From NCBI RefSeq assembly GCF_900110885.1, contig NZ_FOFJ01000014.1, positions 39,822 to 103,821 on the forward strand: a stretch of 64,000 nucleotides of DNA, in the 5' to 3' direction. Position 1 is the stretch's first letter. Every line of letters begins with the position of its first letter. Below the pieces are notes generated by a model. It was not told the DNA's origin. It saw only the letters and a list, made by a program, of their open reading frames with translations, and did not search any database. This stretch comes from Azotobacter beijerinckii. Lineage in GTDB: Bacteria; Pseudomonadota; Gammaproteobacteria; Pseudomonadales; Pseudomonadaceae. Below are positions 1 through 9,969 of the stretch, in pieces. Made by a program: the position numbers and the translations under genes.

Positions 1-1
1 C

Positions 2-1321
2 CCGCCCACCGAGGTCTCCGCGCCGGTACACGCCCCCACCTCGGGGCGCATCGTCGCCATCGGGCCGATTCCCGCCCCGCACCCGTCGGGTCTGACCACC
101 ACCGGCATCGTCCTCGAAAGCGACGGTGAAGACCGTTGGATCGACCTCGAGGTGTCCGGCGATCCGTTCGCCGAGGACCCGCTGGTGCTCGCCGACCGCG
201 TCGCCCAGGCCGGCATCGTCGGTCTCGGCGGGGCGATCTTCCCGGCGGCGGTCAAGCTCAAGCAGGGCACCCGCCACGAGATCAAGACCGTGGTGGTCAA
301 CGGCAGCGAATGCGAGCCCTACCTGACCTGCGACGACCGGATCATGCGCGAGCGCGCCGAGGACATCGTCGACGGCGCCCGGCTGATCCAGCACATCCTG
401 CGCGCCTACAGCGTGGTCATCGCCATCGAGGACAACAAGCCCGAGGCCCTGGCCGCGATGCGCGCCGCCGCCGAACATTTCGGCGCCATCGAGGTGGTGT
501 CGGTGCCGGCGCTTTATCCCATGGGTTCGGCCAAGCAGCTGATCCAGGCGGTCACCGGTCGCGAAGTGCCGGCCGGCGGGCGCAGTACCGACGTCGGCGT
601 GCTGGTGCACAACGCCGGTACCGTGTACGCCATCCAGCAGGCCCTGCGTTTCGGCCGCCCGCTGATCTCGCGGGTGGTCACGGTGTCCGGCGCCTGCGTG
701 AAGACCCCGCAGAACCTCGACGTGCTGATCGGTACCCCGGTCCAGGCGCTCATCGATGCCTGCGGCGGCCTGACCGGCACCCCCGAGCAGCTGCTGCTCG
801 GCGGGCCGATGATGGGCGCGGTGCTGCCTTCCACCCAGGTGCCGGTGATCAAGGGCGCCACCGGGTTGCTGGCGCTGGCCCGGCACGAGCTGCCGAACAA
901 GGACCCGGCGCCGTGCATCCGCTGCGCGAGCTGCGTGGACGCCTGCCCGATGGGCCTGACCCCGCTGGACATGGCCCTCTACGCCCGCGTCGACGACTAC
1001 GACGGCGCCAGCGAATACGGCCTGCGCGACTGCATCCTCTGTGGCTGCTGCTCCTACGTCTGCCCCTCGCACATCCCGCTGGTGCAGTACTTCCAGTACG
1101 CCAAGGGCCAGCAGGACGAGCGCCGCAGCGCGGCCCGCAAGTCCGACCACATCAAGCGTCAGACCGAGGCCCGCGCCGCGCGTCTGGCAGAAGAAGAGGC
1201 CGCCAAGGCCGCCGCCAAAGCCGCCAAGGAGGCGGCCAAGGCCGCCAAGGAGGCCGCCAAGGCCGCCAAGGCGAAAGACACCAAGCCGGCTGGCGAGCCG
1301 AGCAGTGAGGTAGAGTCATGA
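2..1321 (+). CDS. rnfC: RnfC subunit of the Rnf1 electron-transport complex, 5' end missing
   Basis: The gene enters from outside the window; the open frame runs from base 2 to the TGA at 1319-1321, about 439 residues. RnfC is the peripheral subunit of the ion-driven NADH:ferredoxin/flavodoxin oxidoreductase that supplies low-potential electrons to nitrogenase; the family binds NADH, FMN and two [4Fe-4S] clusters. Visible here are two ferredoxin-type cysteine motifs, CIRCASCVDACP (bases 916-951) and CILCGCCSYVCP (bases 1030-1065). The C-terminal tail (about 1180-1290) is a low-complexity run of AAK/AKE repeats, probably a charged helix. The stop overlaps the rnfD start (ATGA), which indicates translational coupling. 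Identity is secure; the symbol rnfC1 follows Azotobacter usage. Confidence 0.95.
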   Translation, partial: PPTEVSAPVHAPTSGRIVAIGPIPAPHPSGLTTTGIVLESDGEDRWIDLEVSGDPFAEDPLVLADRVAQAGIVGLGGAIFPAAVKLKQGTRHEIKTVVVNGSECEPYLTCDDRIMRERAEDIVDGARLIQHILRAYSVVIAIEDNKPEALAAMRAAAEHFGAIEVVSVPALYPMGSAKQLIQAVTGREVPAGGRSTDVGVLVHNAGTVYAIQQALRFGRPLISRVVTVSGACVKTPQNLDVLIGTPVQALIDACGGLTGTPEQLLLGGPMMGAVLPSTQVPVIKGATGLLALARHELPNKDPAPCIRCASCVDACPMGLTPLDMALYARVDDYDGASEYGLRDCILCGCCSYVCPSHIPLVQYFQYAKGQQDERRSAARKSDHIKRQTEARAARLAEEEAAKAAAKAAKEAAKAAKEAAKAAKAKDTKPAGEPSSEVES

Positions 1322-2418
1322 GTACCATCAGCGTCGCGGCGGGGCCGTTCGCCCACGACCGCTCCTCGGTCAACCGCATCATGCTGGACGTGTGCCTGGC
1401 GCTCACCCCGGCCACCCTGTTCGGCCTGGTGATGTTCGGCTGGCCGGCGATCAACCTGTGGCTGGTCACCTGCGCCAGCGCCCTGGCCATCGAGGCGGCC
1501 TGCCTGCACCTGATGGGGCAGCCGATGCGCCGCCTGCTCGATGGTTCGGCCCTGCTCACCGGCTGGCTGCTGGCGATTTCCCTGCCGCCGTGGGCGCCCT
1601 GGTGGATCGGCGTCGGCGGCAGCCTCTTCGCCATCGGCATCGGCAAGCAGCTGTACGGCGGCATCGGCCAGAACATCTTCAACCCGGCCATGCTGGCGCG
1701 GGTCGCCCTGCTGATCGCCTTCCCGCTGCACATGACCACCTGGGCGCTGCCCCACCCGCTGTTCTCGGCGTCGGCCCCGGGCTTTTTCGACAGCCTGGCG
1801 ATCACCTTCGGCGGCGCTCCGCTGGCCGACGGCATGACCGGCGCCACCGCGCTGGGCAACCTGAAGACCGAACTGACCCTCCATCGCACCGCCGAGGACA
1901 TCCTGGCCGGCAGCTTCAGCGTGATCTCGGCACTGTTCGGCAGCACCCCCGGCAGCCTTGGCGAGACCTCGGAGCTGCTGCTGCTGGTCGGCGGCGGCTG
2001 GCTGGTGCTGCGCCGGATCATCCACTGGGAGATCCCGGTCGCCATGCTGGCGAGCGTGTTCGTGATGGCGGCCCTCGCCTACTTGATCAATCCCGAGCGC
2101 TATGCCGGCGGGCTCTATCACCTGACTTCCGGCGGCCTGATCCTGGGCGCCTTCTTCATCGCCACCGACCCGGTCACCTCGCCGATCAGCCGCGCAGGGC
2201 GGCTGATCTTCGGCGTCGGCTGCGGGGTGCTGGTCTACGTGATCCGTACCTGGGGCAGTTTCCCCGAGGCGGTGGCCTTCGCAGTGCTCTTCATGAACGC
2301 GCTGACCCCGCTGATCGACCGTTACTGGCGCCCGCGCGCCTACGGCCGCAATACCCGGGGCAAGCCGCTGGTCGCGGCCAAGTGGACCAGCCAGGTTAAA
2401 GAGGTGGACAAGGTATGA
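1318..2418 (+). CDS. rnfD: RnfD, membrane subunit of the Rnf1 complex
   Basis: This 366-residue integral membrane protein belongs to the NqrB/RnfD family. Family members carry a covalently linked FMN on a threonine and help move ions across the inner membrane. Long hydrophobic segments alternate through the protein, and the stretch around DGMTGATALGNLKTE (about residues 172-186) holds the S/TGAT motif to which FMN is attached through a phosphodiester bond. The NIFNPAM motif near residues 119-125 is also typical. The start ATG overlaps the end of rnfC, and the stop overlaps the ATG of rnfG, so it is one tightly packed operon. Length is normal for the family. Confidence 0.94.
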   Translation: MSTISVAAGPFAHDRSSVNRIMLDVCLALTPATLFGLVMFGWPAINLWLVTCASALAIEAACLHLMGQPMRRLLDGSALLTGWLLAISLPPWAPWWIGVGGSLFAIGIGKQLYGGIGQNIFNPAMLARVALLIAFPLHMTTWALPHPLFSASAPGFFDSLAITFGGAPLADGMTGATALGNLKTELTLHRTAEDILAGSFSVISALFGSTPGSLGETSELLLLVGGGWLVLRRIIHWEIPVAMLASVFVMAALAYLINPERYAGGLYHLTSGGLILGAFFIATDPVTSPISRAGRLIFGVGCGVLVYVIRTWGSFPEAVAFAVLFMNALTPLIDRYWRPRAYGRNTRGKPLVAAKWTSQVKEVDKV

Positions 2419-3104
2419 ACCAGACGACGATGACTCCGGCCGAAGAGGCCGCCGCGCCCGCCGAGACGGTCGCGGGCAAACCTTCGCTCCTCGAGCGCCT
2501 GGAACGCTGGCGCCCGCAGGTGGCCTACCAGGGCCTGTCGCTGGGCCTGATCTGCGCCGTGGTGGCGCTGCTCCTGCTGGTCGGCAACGTCATGACCCGG
2601 GGCACCATCGCCGACCAGCAGATGGCTGACCGGCTGGCCACGCTGCGCCAGGTGCTGCCCGACGCGCTGTACGACAACAACCCCCTGGCCGACGGCTTCA
2701 AGGTGCAGGACGAACAGCTCGGCGAGGTCGAGGTGTTCCCGGCGCGCCTGCAGGGCAAGCTCACCGCGGTGGTCTTCCAGGGCAGCAACATCGGCTACGG
2801 CGGCCCGGTCAACCAGATGATGGCCGTCGACGCCCAGGGCAAGATCCTCGGCGTACGCATCCTGTCGCACAAGGAAACCCCCGGCCTGGCCGACAAGATC
2901 GAGGTTTCGCGCAGCGACTGGATCAAGTCCTTCGACGGCCTGTCGCTGGACAACACCGCGCTGGACAAGTGGAAGGTGAAGAAGGACGGCGGCCAGTTCG
3001 ACCAGTTCGCCGGCGCCACCATCACCCCGCGTGCCGTGGTCAAGACCGTGCTCCAGGGCCTGCAGTTCCAGGTCCGGCATGCCGAGCAGCTGAAAGCCGA
3101 GTAA
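2415..3104 (+). CDS. rnfG: RnfG, flavoprotein subunit of the Rnf1 complex
   Basis: The 229-residue protein has a cytoplasmic N-terminus, one transmembrane segment at about residues 34-58, and a periplasmic FMN-binding domain. The motif [12 protein letters not shown] (about residues 196-207) contains the threonine that carries covalent FMN in RnfG/NqrC proteins. The [12 protein letters not shown] motif (about residues 150-161) is also characteristic of the family. The gene overlaps rnfD by 4 bp, and AGGAG at its end serves as the ribosome-binding site for rnfE. Function in the complex is electron transfer between the other flavin subunits. Confidence 0.94.
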   Translation: MNQTTMTPAEEAAAPAETVAGKPSLLERLERWRPQVAYQGLSLGLICAVVALLLLVGNVMTRGTIADQQMADRLATLRQVLPDALYDNNPLADGFKVQDEQLGEVEVFPARLQGKLTAVVFQGSNIGYGGPVNQMMAVDAQGKILGVRILSHKETPGLADKIEVSRSDWIKSFDGLSLDNTALDKWKVKKDGGQFDQFAGATITPRAVVKTVLQGLQFQVRHAEQLKAE

Positions 3105-3117
3105 GAGGAGCCTAACC

Positions 3118-3834
3118 ATGAGTCAATGCGGAGCCCCCACCGTCAGTGCGCCCGAAAAGAAGGTGCCGTGGCACTACTTCACCTCGGCCCTGTGGGACTA
3201 CAACGTCGCCCTGGTGCAGATGCTCGCGCTCTGCCCGACCCTGGCGGTGACCACCACCGCCACCAACGGCCTGGGCATGGGCCTGGCCACCACCCTGGTG
3301 CTGATCCTCACCAACGCGCTCATCTCGTCGATGCGCCATACCATCTCCCCGGAGGTGCGCAACCCGGTGATGATCGGTGTGATCGCCGGCGTGGTGACCC
3401 TGATCGACATGGCGATGAACGCCTGGATGCACGAGCTGTACAAGGTGCTCGGCCTGTTCATCGCGCTGATCGTGACCAACTGCGCGGTGCTCGGCCGTGC
3501 CGAGTCCTTCTGCCTGAAGAATCCGGTGATCCCCTCGATGCTCGACGGCGCCGGCATGGGCGCCGGCTTTACCGCCGTGCTGGTGGTGATCGGCGGTATC
3601 CGCGAGATCCTCGGCAGCGGTACCCTGTTCTCCCAGGCGTCCTCGCTGCTCGGCCCGTACTTCAAGTGGATGGAAATCACCGTGATTCCCGACTTCCAGG
3701 GCATCCTGCTGGCCATCCTGCCGCCGGGCGCCTTCATCGTCCTAGGCTTCCTGCTGGCCGCCAAGCGGGTGATCGACCGCAAGCGCGCCGAACGCCGGCA
3801 GAAGACCCATGGCGAGCTGGTGGTCCTGCAGTAA
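3118..3834 (+). CDS. rnfE: RnfE, membrane subunit of the Rnf1 complex
   Basis: This 238-residue polytopic membrane protein belongs to the NqrD/RnfE family. Recognisable signatures are [17 protein letters not shown] in the N-terminal half and the [18 protein letters not shown] motif (about residues 129-146), which contains the conserved cysteine assigned to a membrane-embedded Fe-S centre shared with RnfA. A good ribosome-binding site (AAGAGGAGC) lies just before the ATG. A lysine/arginine-rich C-terminal tail follows the last membrane segment. It sits in the usual rnfD-G-E-H order. Confidence 0.94.
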   Translation: MSQCGAPTVSAPEKKVPWHYFTSALWDYNVALVQMLALCPTLAVTTTATNGLGMGLATTLVLILTNALISSMRHTISPEVRNPVMIGVIAGVVTLIDMAMNAWMHELYKVLGLFIALIVTNCAVLGRAESFCLKNPVIPSMLDGAGMGAGFTAVLVVIGGIREILGSGTLFSQASSLLGPYFKWMEITVIPDFQGILLAILPPGAFIVLGFLLAAKRVIDRKRAERRQKTHGELVVLQ

Positions 3835-3859
3835 CCCCCGGCCGAGGAGTGAGTTCAAG

Positions 3860-4123
3860 ATGAGAGTTTCAGTGGTATACGCCGATCCGGCCAAGCCCCT
3901 CCTGCTCAGCTGCAAGGTGGAGGACGGCTGCAGCGTGGAGCAGGCGATCGAACAGTCCGGCCTGCTGCGCTGCTGCCCGGACATCGACCTGAAGAAGCAG
4001 AAAGTCGGGGTGTTCGGCAAGTTCGTCAAGCTGGACAGTCCGCTCAAGGAAGGCGACCGCGTGGAGGTCTACCAGCGCATCACGCGGGTACTCGACGACG
4101 ACGATGATGACGATGACGCTTGA
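3860..4123 (+). CDS. rnfH: RnfH, small protein linked to the Rnf complex
   Basis: This 87-residue protein has the RnfH/ubiquitin-like beta-grasp pattern, including the QAIEQSGLL and [20 protein letters not shown] segments. The biochemical role of RnfH is not settled; in Azotobacter it is encoded with the rnf1 genes and is assumed to assist the complex. The start ATG at 3860 follows GAGGAG at 3844-3849, spaced about 10 bases. An upstream in-frame start exists inside the end of rnfE but would add unrelated residues. An oddity is the C-terminus: a run of eight aspartates before the final alanine. Confidence 0.88.
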   Translation: MRVSVVYADPAKPLLLSCKVEDGCSVEQAIEQSGLLRCCPDIDLKKQKVGVFGKFVKLDSPLKEGDRVEVYQRITRVLDDDDDDDDA

Positions 4124-4147
4124 GTTGAGTCGCCCAGGAGGCCGCTT

Positions 4148-4876
4148 ATGGTAACCCCCGTGAACATGAGTCGCGAAACCGCCCTGCGTATTGCCCTGGC
4201 TGCCAGGGCTCTGCCCGGTACCACGGTTGGCCAGTTGCTGGAAATCCTGCATCAGCAGATCGACGGTCCGCTGACCGAGGAAAGCCTGCAAGGCGTGAGC
4301 GTCACCGACCTGAAGATCGGTCTGGCCGGCTCCGAGGAAGATGTCGACATGCTCGACACCCCCATGTCGGCGCTGAAGGATGCGGTACGCATCCTCTGGG
4401 GCGAGGCCGAGGTCGACAGCCTGCCCCAGCCGGTGAAGCTGGAGCGCATGCCGGAAGGCTCGATCCGCGTGGCCATCGCCTCCAACAACGGCGAGCAGTT
4501 GGACGGGCACTTCGGTTCCTGCCTGCGCTTTCTCATCTATCAGGTGAGCGCCAAGGAGAAGGCGCTGGTCGAGATCCGCTCGACCCTGGACGTAGCGCTG
4601 GCCGAGGACAAGAACGCCTGGCGCGTCGAGCAGATCCAGGACTGCCAGGTGCTCTACGTGGTCTCCATCGGCGGACCGGCGGCAGCCAAGGTGGTCCGCG
4701 CCGGTATCCATCCGCTGAAGAAGCCCAAGGGCGGTGCGGCGCAGGAAGCCATCGCCGAGCTGCAGGCGGTCATGGCCGGTTCGCCGCCGCCGTGGCTGGC
4801 CAAGTTCGTCGGCGTTGCCGCCGAAGAGCGCGTGCGCTTCGCCGTGTCCGACGAGGAAGAGGTGGTCAAGGCATGA
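4148..4876 (+). CDS. nafY: NafY, FeMo-cofactor and apo-dinitrogenase binding protein
   Basis: The 242-residue product matches the gamma protein of Azotobacter. NafY binds FeMo-cofactor and holds apo-dinitrogenase in a state ready to receive it. The N-terminal part (about 1-100) is the apo-dinitrogenase-interacting, sterile-alpha-motif-like domain. The C-terminal part (about 100-230) is the NifX/NafY cofactor-binding domain, with RVAIASNNGEQLDGHFGSC near residues 107-125, the histidine of DGHFG being the known cofactor ligand region. The start has a perfect AGGAGG at 4136-4141. The stop overlaps the next ATG (ATGA), which ties it to the second cofactor-binding protein downstream. Confidence 0.93.
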   Translation: MVTPVNMSRETALRIALAARALPGTTVGQLLEILHQQIDGPLTEESLQGVSVTDLKIGLAGSEEDVDMLDTPMSALKDAVRILWGEAEVDSLPQPVKLERMPEGSIRVAIASNNGEQLDGHFGSCLRFLIYQVSAKEKALVEIRSTLDVALAEDKNAWRVEQIQDCQVLYVVSIGGPAAAKVVRAGIHPLKKPKGGAAQEAIAELQAVMAGSPPPWLAKFVGVAAEERVRFAVSDEEEVVKA

Positions 4877-5268
4877 GCGAAGCACGTCGACTGATTGCCG
4901 TGGCGGTCGATCGCCAGGGTCGGGTGGCCGACCATGCCGGGCGTGCCCAGCGCTGGGTGGTGTTCGACGTCTGGCCCGGCCAGGCGCCGGCGAACATCTA
5001 TGCCATCGAGCTGGAGGAGCAGGCCTCCCTGCACCTCTGGCACACTACCGAGTACCCCGAGCGGCATCCGTTGCACGGCATGGACGTGGCCATCGCCGCG
5101 ACCGCCGGCGATGGCGTGATCCGCCGTCTCGGCGAGCGCGGGGTGACCTTGCTCACCACCGGCGAGAGCGACCCGGAACGGGCGGTCAAGGCCTACCTGG
5201 CCAACGAGCTGCCGCCCGGCAAGCCCCACGACGAGCACTCCTGCGGCGGGGAAGGGCACCAGCACTAG
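4873..5268 (+). CDS. NifX/NafY-family FeMo-cofactor-binding-like protein
   Basis: This 131-residue protein falls in the dinitrogenase iron-molybdenum cofactor biosynthesis fold: IAVAVDRQGRVADHAGRAQ at the N-terminus matches the NifX/NafY beta-strand and glycine turn, with histidine in the place of the ligand. It lacks the NafY N-terminal domain. The C-terminus ends in a metal-ligand-rich tail, HDEHSCGGEGHQH. It is translationally coupled to nafY by an ATGA overlap and is the last gene of the rnf1-nafY operon. A role in carrying or inserting a nitrogenase metallocluster is inferred from family and position; no symbol is certain. Confidence 0.85.
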   Translation: MSEARRLIAVAVDRQGRVADHAGRAQRWVVFDVWPGQAPANIYAIELEEQASLHLWHTTEYPERHPLHGMDVAIAATAGDGVIRRLGERGVTLLTTGESDPERAVKAYLANELPPGKPHDEHSCGGEGHQH

Positions 5269-5283
5269 CTGTCGCCTTCCCGA

Positions 5284-5305
5284 GGGGCGGCGGCCACGCC
5301 GCCCC
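5284..5305 (+). terminator. Hairpin after the rnf-nafY operon, possible terminator
   Basis: A perfect 9-bp GC stem (GGGGCGGCG / CGCCGCCCC) with a 4-base loop lies 15 bases after the stop of the last gene. No T-run follows, so termination would be weak or Rho-assisted. Confidence 0.45.
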
Positions 5306-5662
5306 TTGCCGCAATTCCCCCGTATCCCCCGCTGCGCCCCGTCCTTTTCCCGTCTTGGTCAACACCCTTTCCGCCCGCCGTGCGTGGGGCTTTCTCCAGG
5401 CTGCCGAACCCGGCCCCGGATGCCCGCTGCTGCGCGCGAGCGCCGCCAGGCCTGTGTCAGCCGGAGCTGAAGGCTTTCGCCGCGGACGATGGCCGGTGGC
5501 CGGTCGAGTTCGCTGGGGCCGCTGGCCGAGGTCGGGTACTGGCGCACAGGGCGTTGCGCCGGGTGGGAGGCGCGGGGGAGAAGAGCGGGAGAGCGGGCAG
5601 GCGTGCCCGTTGCCGGCACGCCTCTTGCCTCCGGCCGCCCCGGACAAGGGGGCCGCTCGGTC
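5306..5662. other. Gap between the nafY operon and modG, no gene seen
   Basis: The only structured element is an inverted repeat at 5599-5623 (AGGCGTGCC / GGCACGCCT), which would lie about 40 bases beyond the modG stop on the minus strand and could act as its terminator. The open frames here have no family resemblance that I recognise. Confidence 0.5.
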
Positions 5663-6091
5663 TCAGGCCGGGACGCCGAGGATCACGTTGGAGGCCTTGA
5701 TCACCGCGCTGGCGCTGCCGCCCGGCTTCAGGCCCAGCTCGGCCACGGCTTCCTTGGTGACCACGGAGGTGATCTCGGTGCCGCCGGCCAGGGTCAGGGT
5801 GACTTCGGCGTTGACCGCGCCGGCCTCGATGGTTTTGACGGTGCCGGTCAGGATGTTGCGGGCGGACAGGCGATAGCCGCTGCCGTCGGTCATCAGCAGG
5901 ACCCAGGGCGCCTTGATGACGGCGACCACCGGCTTGCCGGCGGCCAGTCCTAGGGATTTGGCGCTTTCCATGGTCACCACGGCGGCCAGCTTGTCGCCGC
6001 CACTCAGGGCGATGTCCACCTCGGCGTTGACCGCGCCTTCTTTAAGAGCGCTGACGGTACCGCTGAAGACGTTGCGGGCACTGATTTTCAT
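5663..6091 (-). CDS. modG: ModG, tandem-MOP molybdate-binding protein
   Basis: This 142-residue protein consists of two MOP (molbindin) domains in tandem, each beginning with LSARNxxxGTV or ISARNVFSGTV and containing EGAVNAEV. ModG of Azotobacter binds molybdate in the cytoplasm and is thought to store or buffer molybdenum for nitrogenase. Domain 1 covers about residues 1-70 and domain 2 about 73-142. The gene diverges from modE, and a ModE-type operator lies in the shared upstream region. A GAGGAAAACAGC sequence precedes the start on the minus strand. Confidence 0.95.
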   Translation of the reverse strand: MKISARNVFSGTVSALKEGAVNAEVDIALSGGDKLAAVVTMESAKSLGLAAGKPVVAVIKAPWVLLMTDGSGYRLSARNILTGTVKTIEAGAVNAEVTLTLAGGTEITSVVTKEAVAELGLKPGGSASAVIKASNVILGVPA

Positions 6092-6132
6092 GCTGTTTTC
6101 CTCGTCCGATGGCGTGCAGGTTTTGGTACAAC

Positions 6133-6156
6133 CGTTATATCATCCACAACATAATT
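6133..6156. promoter_or_regulatory. Candidate ModE operator between modG and modE
   Basis: The sequence reads CGTTATAT-N8-ACATAATT, which resembles the imperfect palindrome CGTTATAT-N8-ACATAACG that I recall for the E. coli molybdate operon. It lies 42-65 bases upstream of the modG start and about 140 bases upstream of modE, in the divergent promoter region. Repression by molybdate-bound ModE is inferred. Confidence 0.62.
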
Positions 6157-6270
6157 TGTCGCAAAGCCGACGGGCTATGCGAGTCTGGAGTATAGACAGG
6201 GCTGTTGTAGACACGGAACACTAGGAAAGTACCATTTGGCATGTGAATTGCCTTATATAAACCTCGCTAG

Positions 6271-7905
<1,635 letters not shown>

Positions 7906-7926
7906 GTAAGCGCAGGAGCCCCGGCA

Positions 7927-8607
7927 ATGCCGCTGTCCGAACACGACCTCTCGGCGATTCGCCTGACCCTGGAGCTGGCCTCGCTGACCACCCTGCTGCT
8001 GCTGGTGGTCGGCACGCCGATCGCCTGGTGGCTGGCGCGCACCCGCTCGCGCCTGAAGGGGGCGATCGGGGCGGTGGTGGCCTTGCCGCTGGTGCTGCCG
8101 CCGACCGTGATCGGCTTCTACCTGCTGGTGACCCTGGGGCCGCACGGCCCCATCGGTCAGCTGACCCAGTCCCTGGGCCTTGGCACGCTGCCGTTCACCT
8201 TCACCGGCCTGGTGGTGGCGTCGGTGTTCTATTCCCTGCCCTTCGTCGTGCAGCCCTTGCAGAACGCCTTCGAGGCGATCGGCGACCGCCCGCTGGAGGT
8301 GGCCTCGACGCTGCGCGCCGGCCCTTGGGATACCTTTTTCACCGTGGTGCTGCCGCTGGCGCGGCCCGGTTTCGTCACCGCCGCGATTCTCGGCTTCGCC
8401 CATACCGTGGGCGAGTTCGGCGTGGTGCTGATGATCGGCGGCAACATCCCGGAAAAGACCCGTACCGTGGCGGTGCAGATTTTCGACCACGTCGAGGCGA
8501 TGGAGTACGCTCAGGCCCATTGGCTCGCCGGCGGCATGGTGCTGTTCTCTTTCTTCGTGCTGCTCGCGCTCTATTCCAGTCGTCGCTTCAAACCGGGGCT
8601 GAGCTGA
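7927..8607 (+). CDS. modB: ModB, molybdate ABC transporter permease
   Basis: This 226-residue inner-membrane permease has about five transmembrane segments and the cytoplasmic EAA loop ([24 protein letters not shown], residues 125-148) that docks onto ModC. The start has AGGAGC at 7914-7919. It is followed closely by modC, 19 bases after the stop. Length matches E. coli ModB. Confidence 0.95.
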   Translation: MPLSEHDLSAIRLTLELASLTTLLLLVVGTPIAWWLARTRSRLKGAIGAVVALPLVLPPTVIGFYLLVTLGPHGPIGQLTQSLGLGTLPFTFTGLVVASVFYSLPFVVQPLQNAFEAIGDRPLEVASTLRAGPWDTFFTVVLPLARPGFVTAAILGFAHTVGEFGVVLMIGGNIPEKTRTVAVQIFDHVEAMEYAQAHWLAGGMVLFSFFVLLALYSSRRFKPGLS

Positions 8608-8626
8608 TCCGCCGGGAGGTTCACCG

Positions 8627-9772
8627 ATGAGCACCACCTTCGAACTCTCTGTCGCCGATAGCGGAGCCGCCGCCCGTTCGGCCAGCGTGCCGGCGGATGG
8701 CATCCGTGCCCGTTTCCGGCTGACCTATCCGGGGTTCGCGCTGGATGTCGACCTGACGCTGCCGGGGCATGGCGTGACCGCGCTGTTCGGCCACTCCGGC
8801 TCGGGCAAGACCACGATCCTGCGCTGCGTCGCCGGCCTGGAGCGGGCCGCCGAGGCGCGCCTGGAGATCAACGGCGAACTCTGGCAGGACAGCGCCGCCG
8901 GGGTGTTCCTGCCGACCCACAAGCGCGCCCTCGGCTACGTGTTCCAGGAGGCCAGCCTGTTTCCCCACCTGTCGGTGCGGCGCAACCTGGAATACGGCAT
9001 GAAGCGCGTCGACGCCGCCGGCCGGCGGGTGTCCTGGGAGCGGGTGCTGGAACTGCTCGGCATCGGCCACCTGCTCGACCGCCTGCCCGGCCGTCTGTCC
9101 GGCGGCGAGCGCCAGCGCGTCGGCATCGCCCGGGCGCTGCTCACCAGCCCCCGCCTGCTGCTGCTCGACGAGCCCCTGGCGGCGCTCGACCTCAAGCGCA
9201 AGAACGAGATCCTGCCCTACCTCGAACGCCTGCACGACGAGCTGGACACCCCGATGCTGCTGGTCAGCCATTCGCCGGACGAGGTGGCGCGCCTCGCCGA
9301 CCATGTGGTGCTGCTCGATCAGGGCCGCGTGGCCGCCCAGGGCGACCTGCAGGAAACCCTGGCGCGGCTCGACCTGCCGACCGCCTTCAGCGAGGACGCC
9401 GGGGTGGTCGTCGAGTCGCGGGTGGCCGAGCACGACGACCGCTATCACCTCACCCGTCTCGAATTCCCCGGCGGCGCGGTCCTCGTCGCGCGCCGCCCGG
9501 AGGCCCTCGGCCAGCGCCTGCGGCTGCGCGTGCACGCCCGCGACGTCAGCCTGGCGCTCCATCGGATCGAGGACACCAGCATCACCAACGTGCTGCCCGC
9601 CACGGTCCGCGAGGTGGTCGAGGCCGACACCCCGGCCCACGTGCTGGTGCGTCTGGATGCCGAAGGTACCCCGCTGATCGCCCGCATCACCCGTCGCTCC
9701 TGCGACCAGCTCGACATCGCTCCCGGCAAGCGGATGTGGGCGCAGATCAAGGCGGTGGCGCTGCTGGCCTGA
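8627..9772 (+). CDS. modC: ModC, molybdate ABC transporter ATPase
   Basis: The 381-residue ATPase shows Walker [10 protein letters not shown] (about residue 55), Q-loop FQEASLF, the signature [16 protein letters not shown] (about 158) and Walker [15 protein letters not shown]-terminal TOBE/MOP-like domain (about 300-381) matches the regulatory region of ModC proteins. The N-terminus carries about 25 residues more than E. coli ModC before the beta-strand of the nucleotide-binding domain; a start further in is possible, but the ATG with GGGAGG at 8613-8618 is the best supported. It powers molybdate uptake with ModA and ModB. Confidence 0.94.
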   Translation: MSTTFELSVADSGAAARSASVPADGIRARFRLTYPGFALDVDLTLPGHGVTALFGHSGSGKTTILRCVAGLERAAEARLEINGELWQDSAAGVFLPTHKRALGYVFQEASLFPHLSVRRNLEYGMKRVDAAGRRVSWERVLELLGIGHLLDRLPGRLSGGERQRVGIARALLTSPRLLLLDEPLAALDLKRKNEILPYLERLHDELDTPMLLVSHSPDEVARLADHVVLLDQGRVAAQGDLQETLARLDLPTAFSEDAGVVVESRVAEHDDRYHLTRLEFPGGAVLVARRPEALGQRLRLRVHARDVSLALHRIEDTSITNVLPATVREVVEADTPAHVLVRLDAEGTPLIARITRRSCDQLDIAPGKRMWAQIKAVALLA

Positions 9773-9969
9773 TCCGAGGTCCGGGCCAGAGCGGCCGGGC
9801 CTGGCTTCCGACGAATACCCCCATGCCGAGTCATGACAAAATCATGGCATTGGCGCATTATTCGCGCGGTTTTTTCTTCACCAACCGTGGACAACTCCAC
9901 CGGCGCACCGCCATGACCGGAACGTGGCACGCAGGGGCGTCGCAGCGACCTGGCCACAAGGGTAACGGC

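Noticed and set aside
136..1308. 390-residue frame overlapping rnfC
   Set aside because: It is the +1 shadow of rnfC: proline/arginine-rich, no family motifs. The same holds for the many long frames opposite or beside hox, hyp, NRPS and fhu genes.
9926..9945. Sigma-54 promoter before hoxK (TGGCACG at 9926)
   Set aside because: The -24 half is perfect, but the GC of the -12 half is one base too close (spacing 9 instead of 10 between GG and GC) and the TTGCA element is absent.
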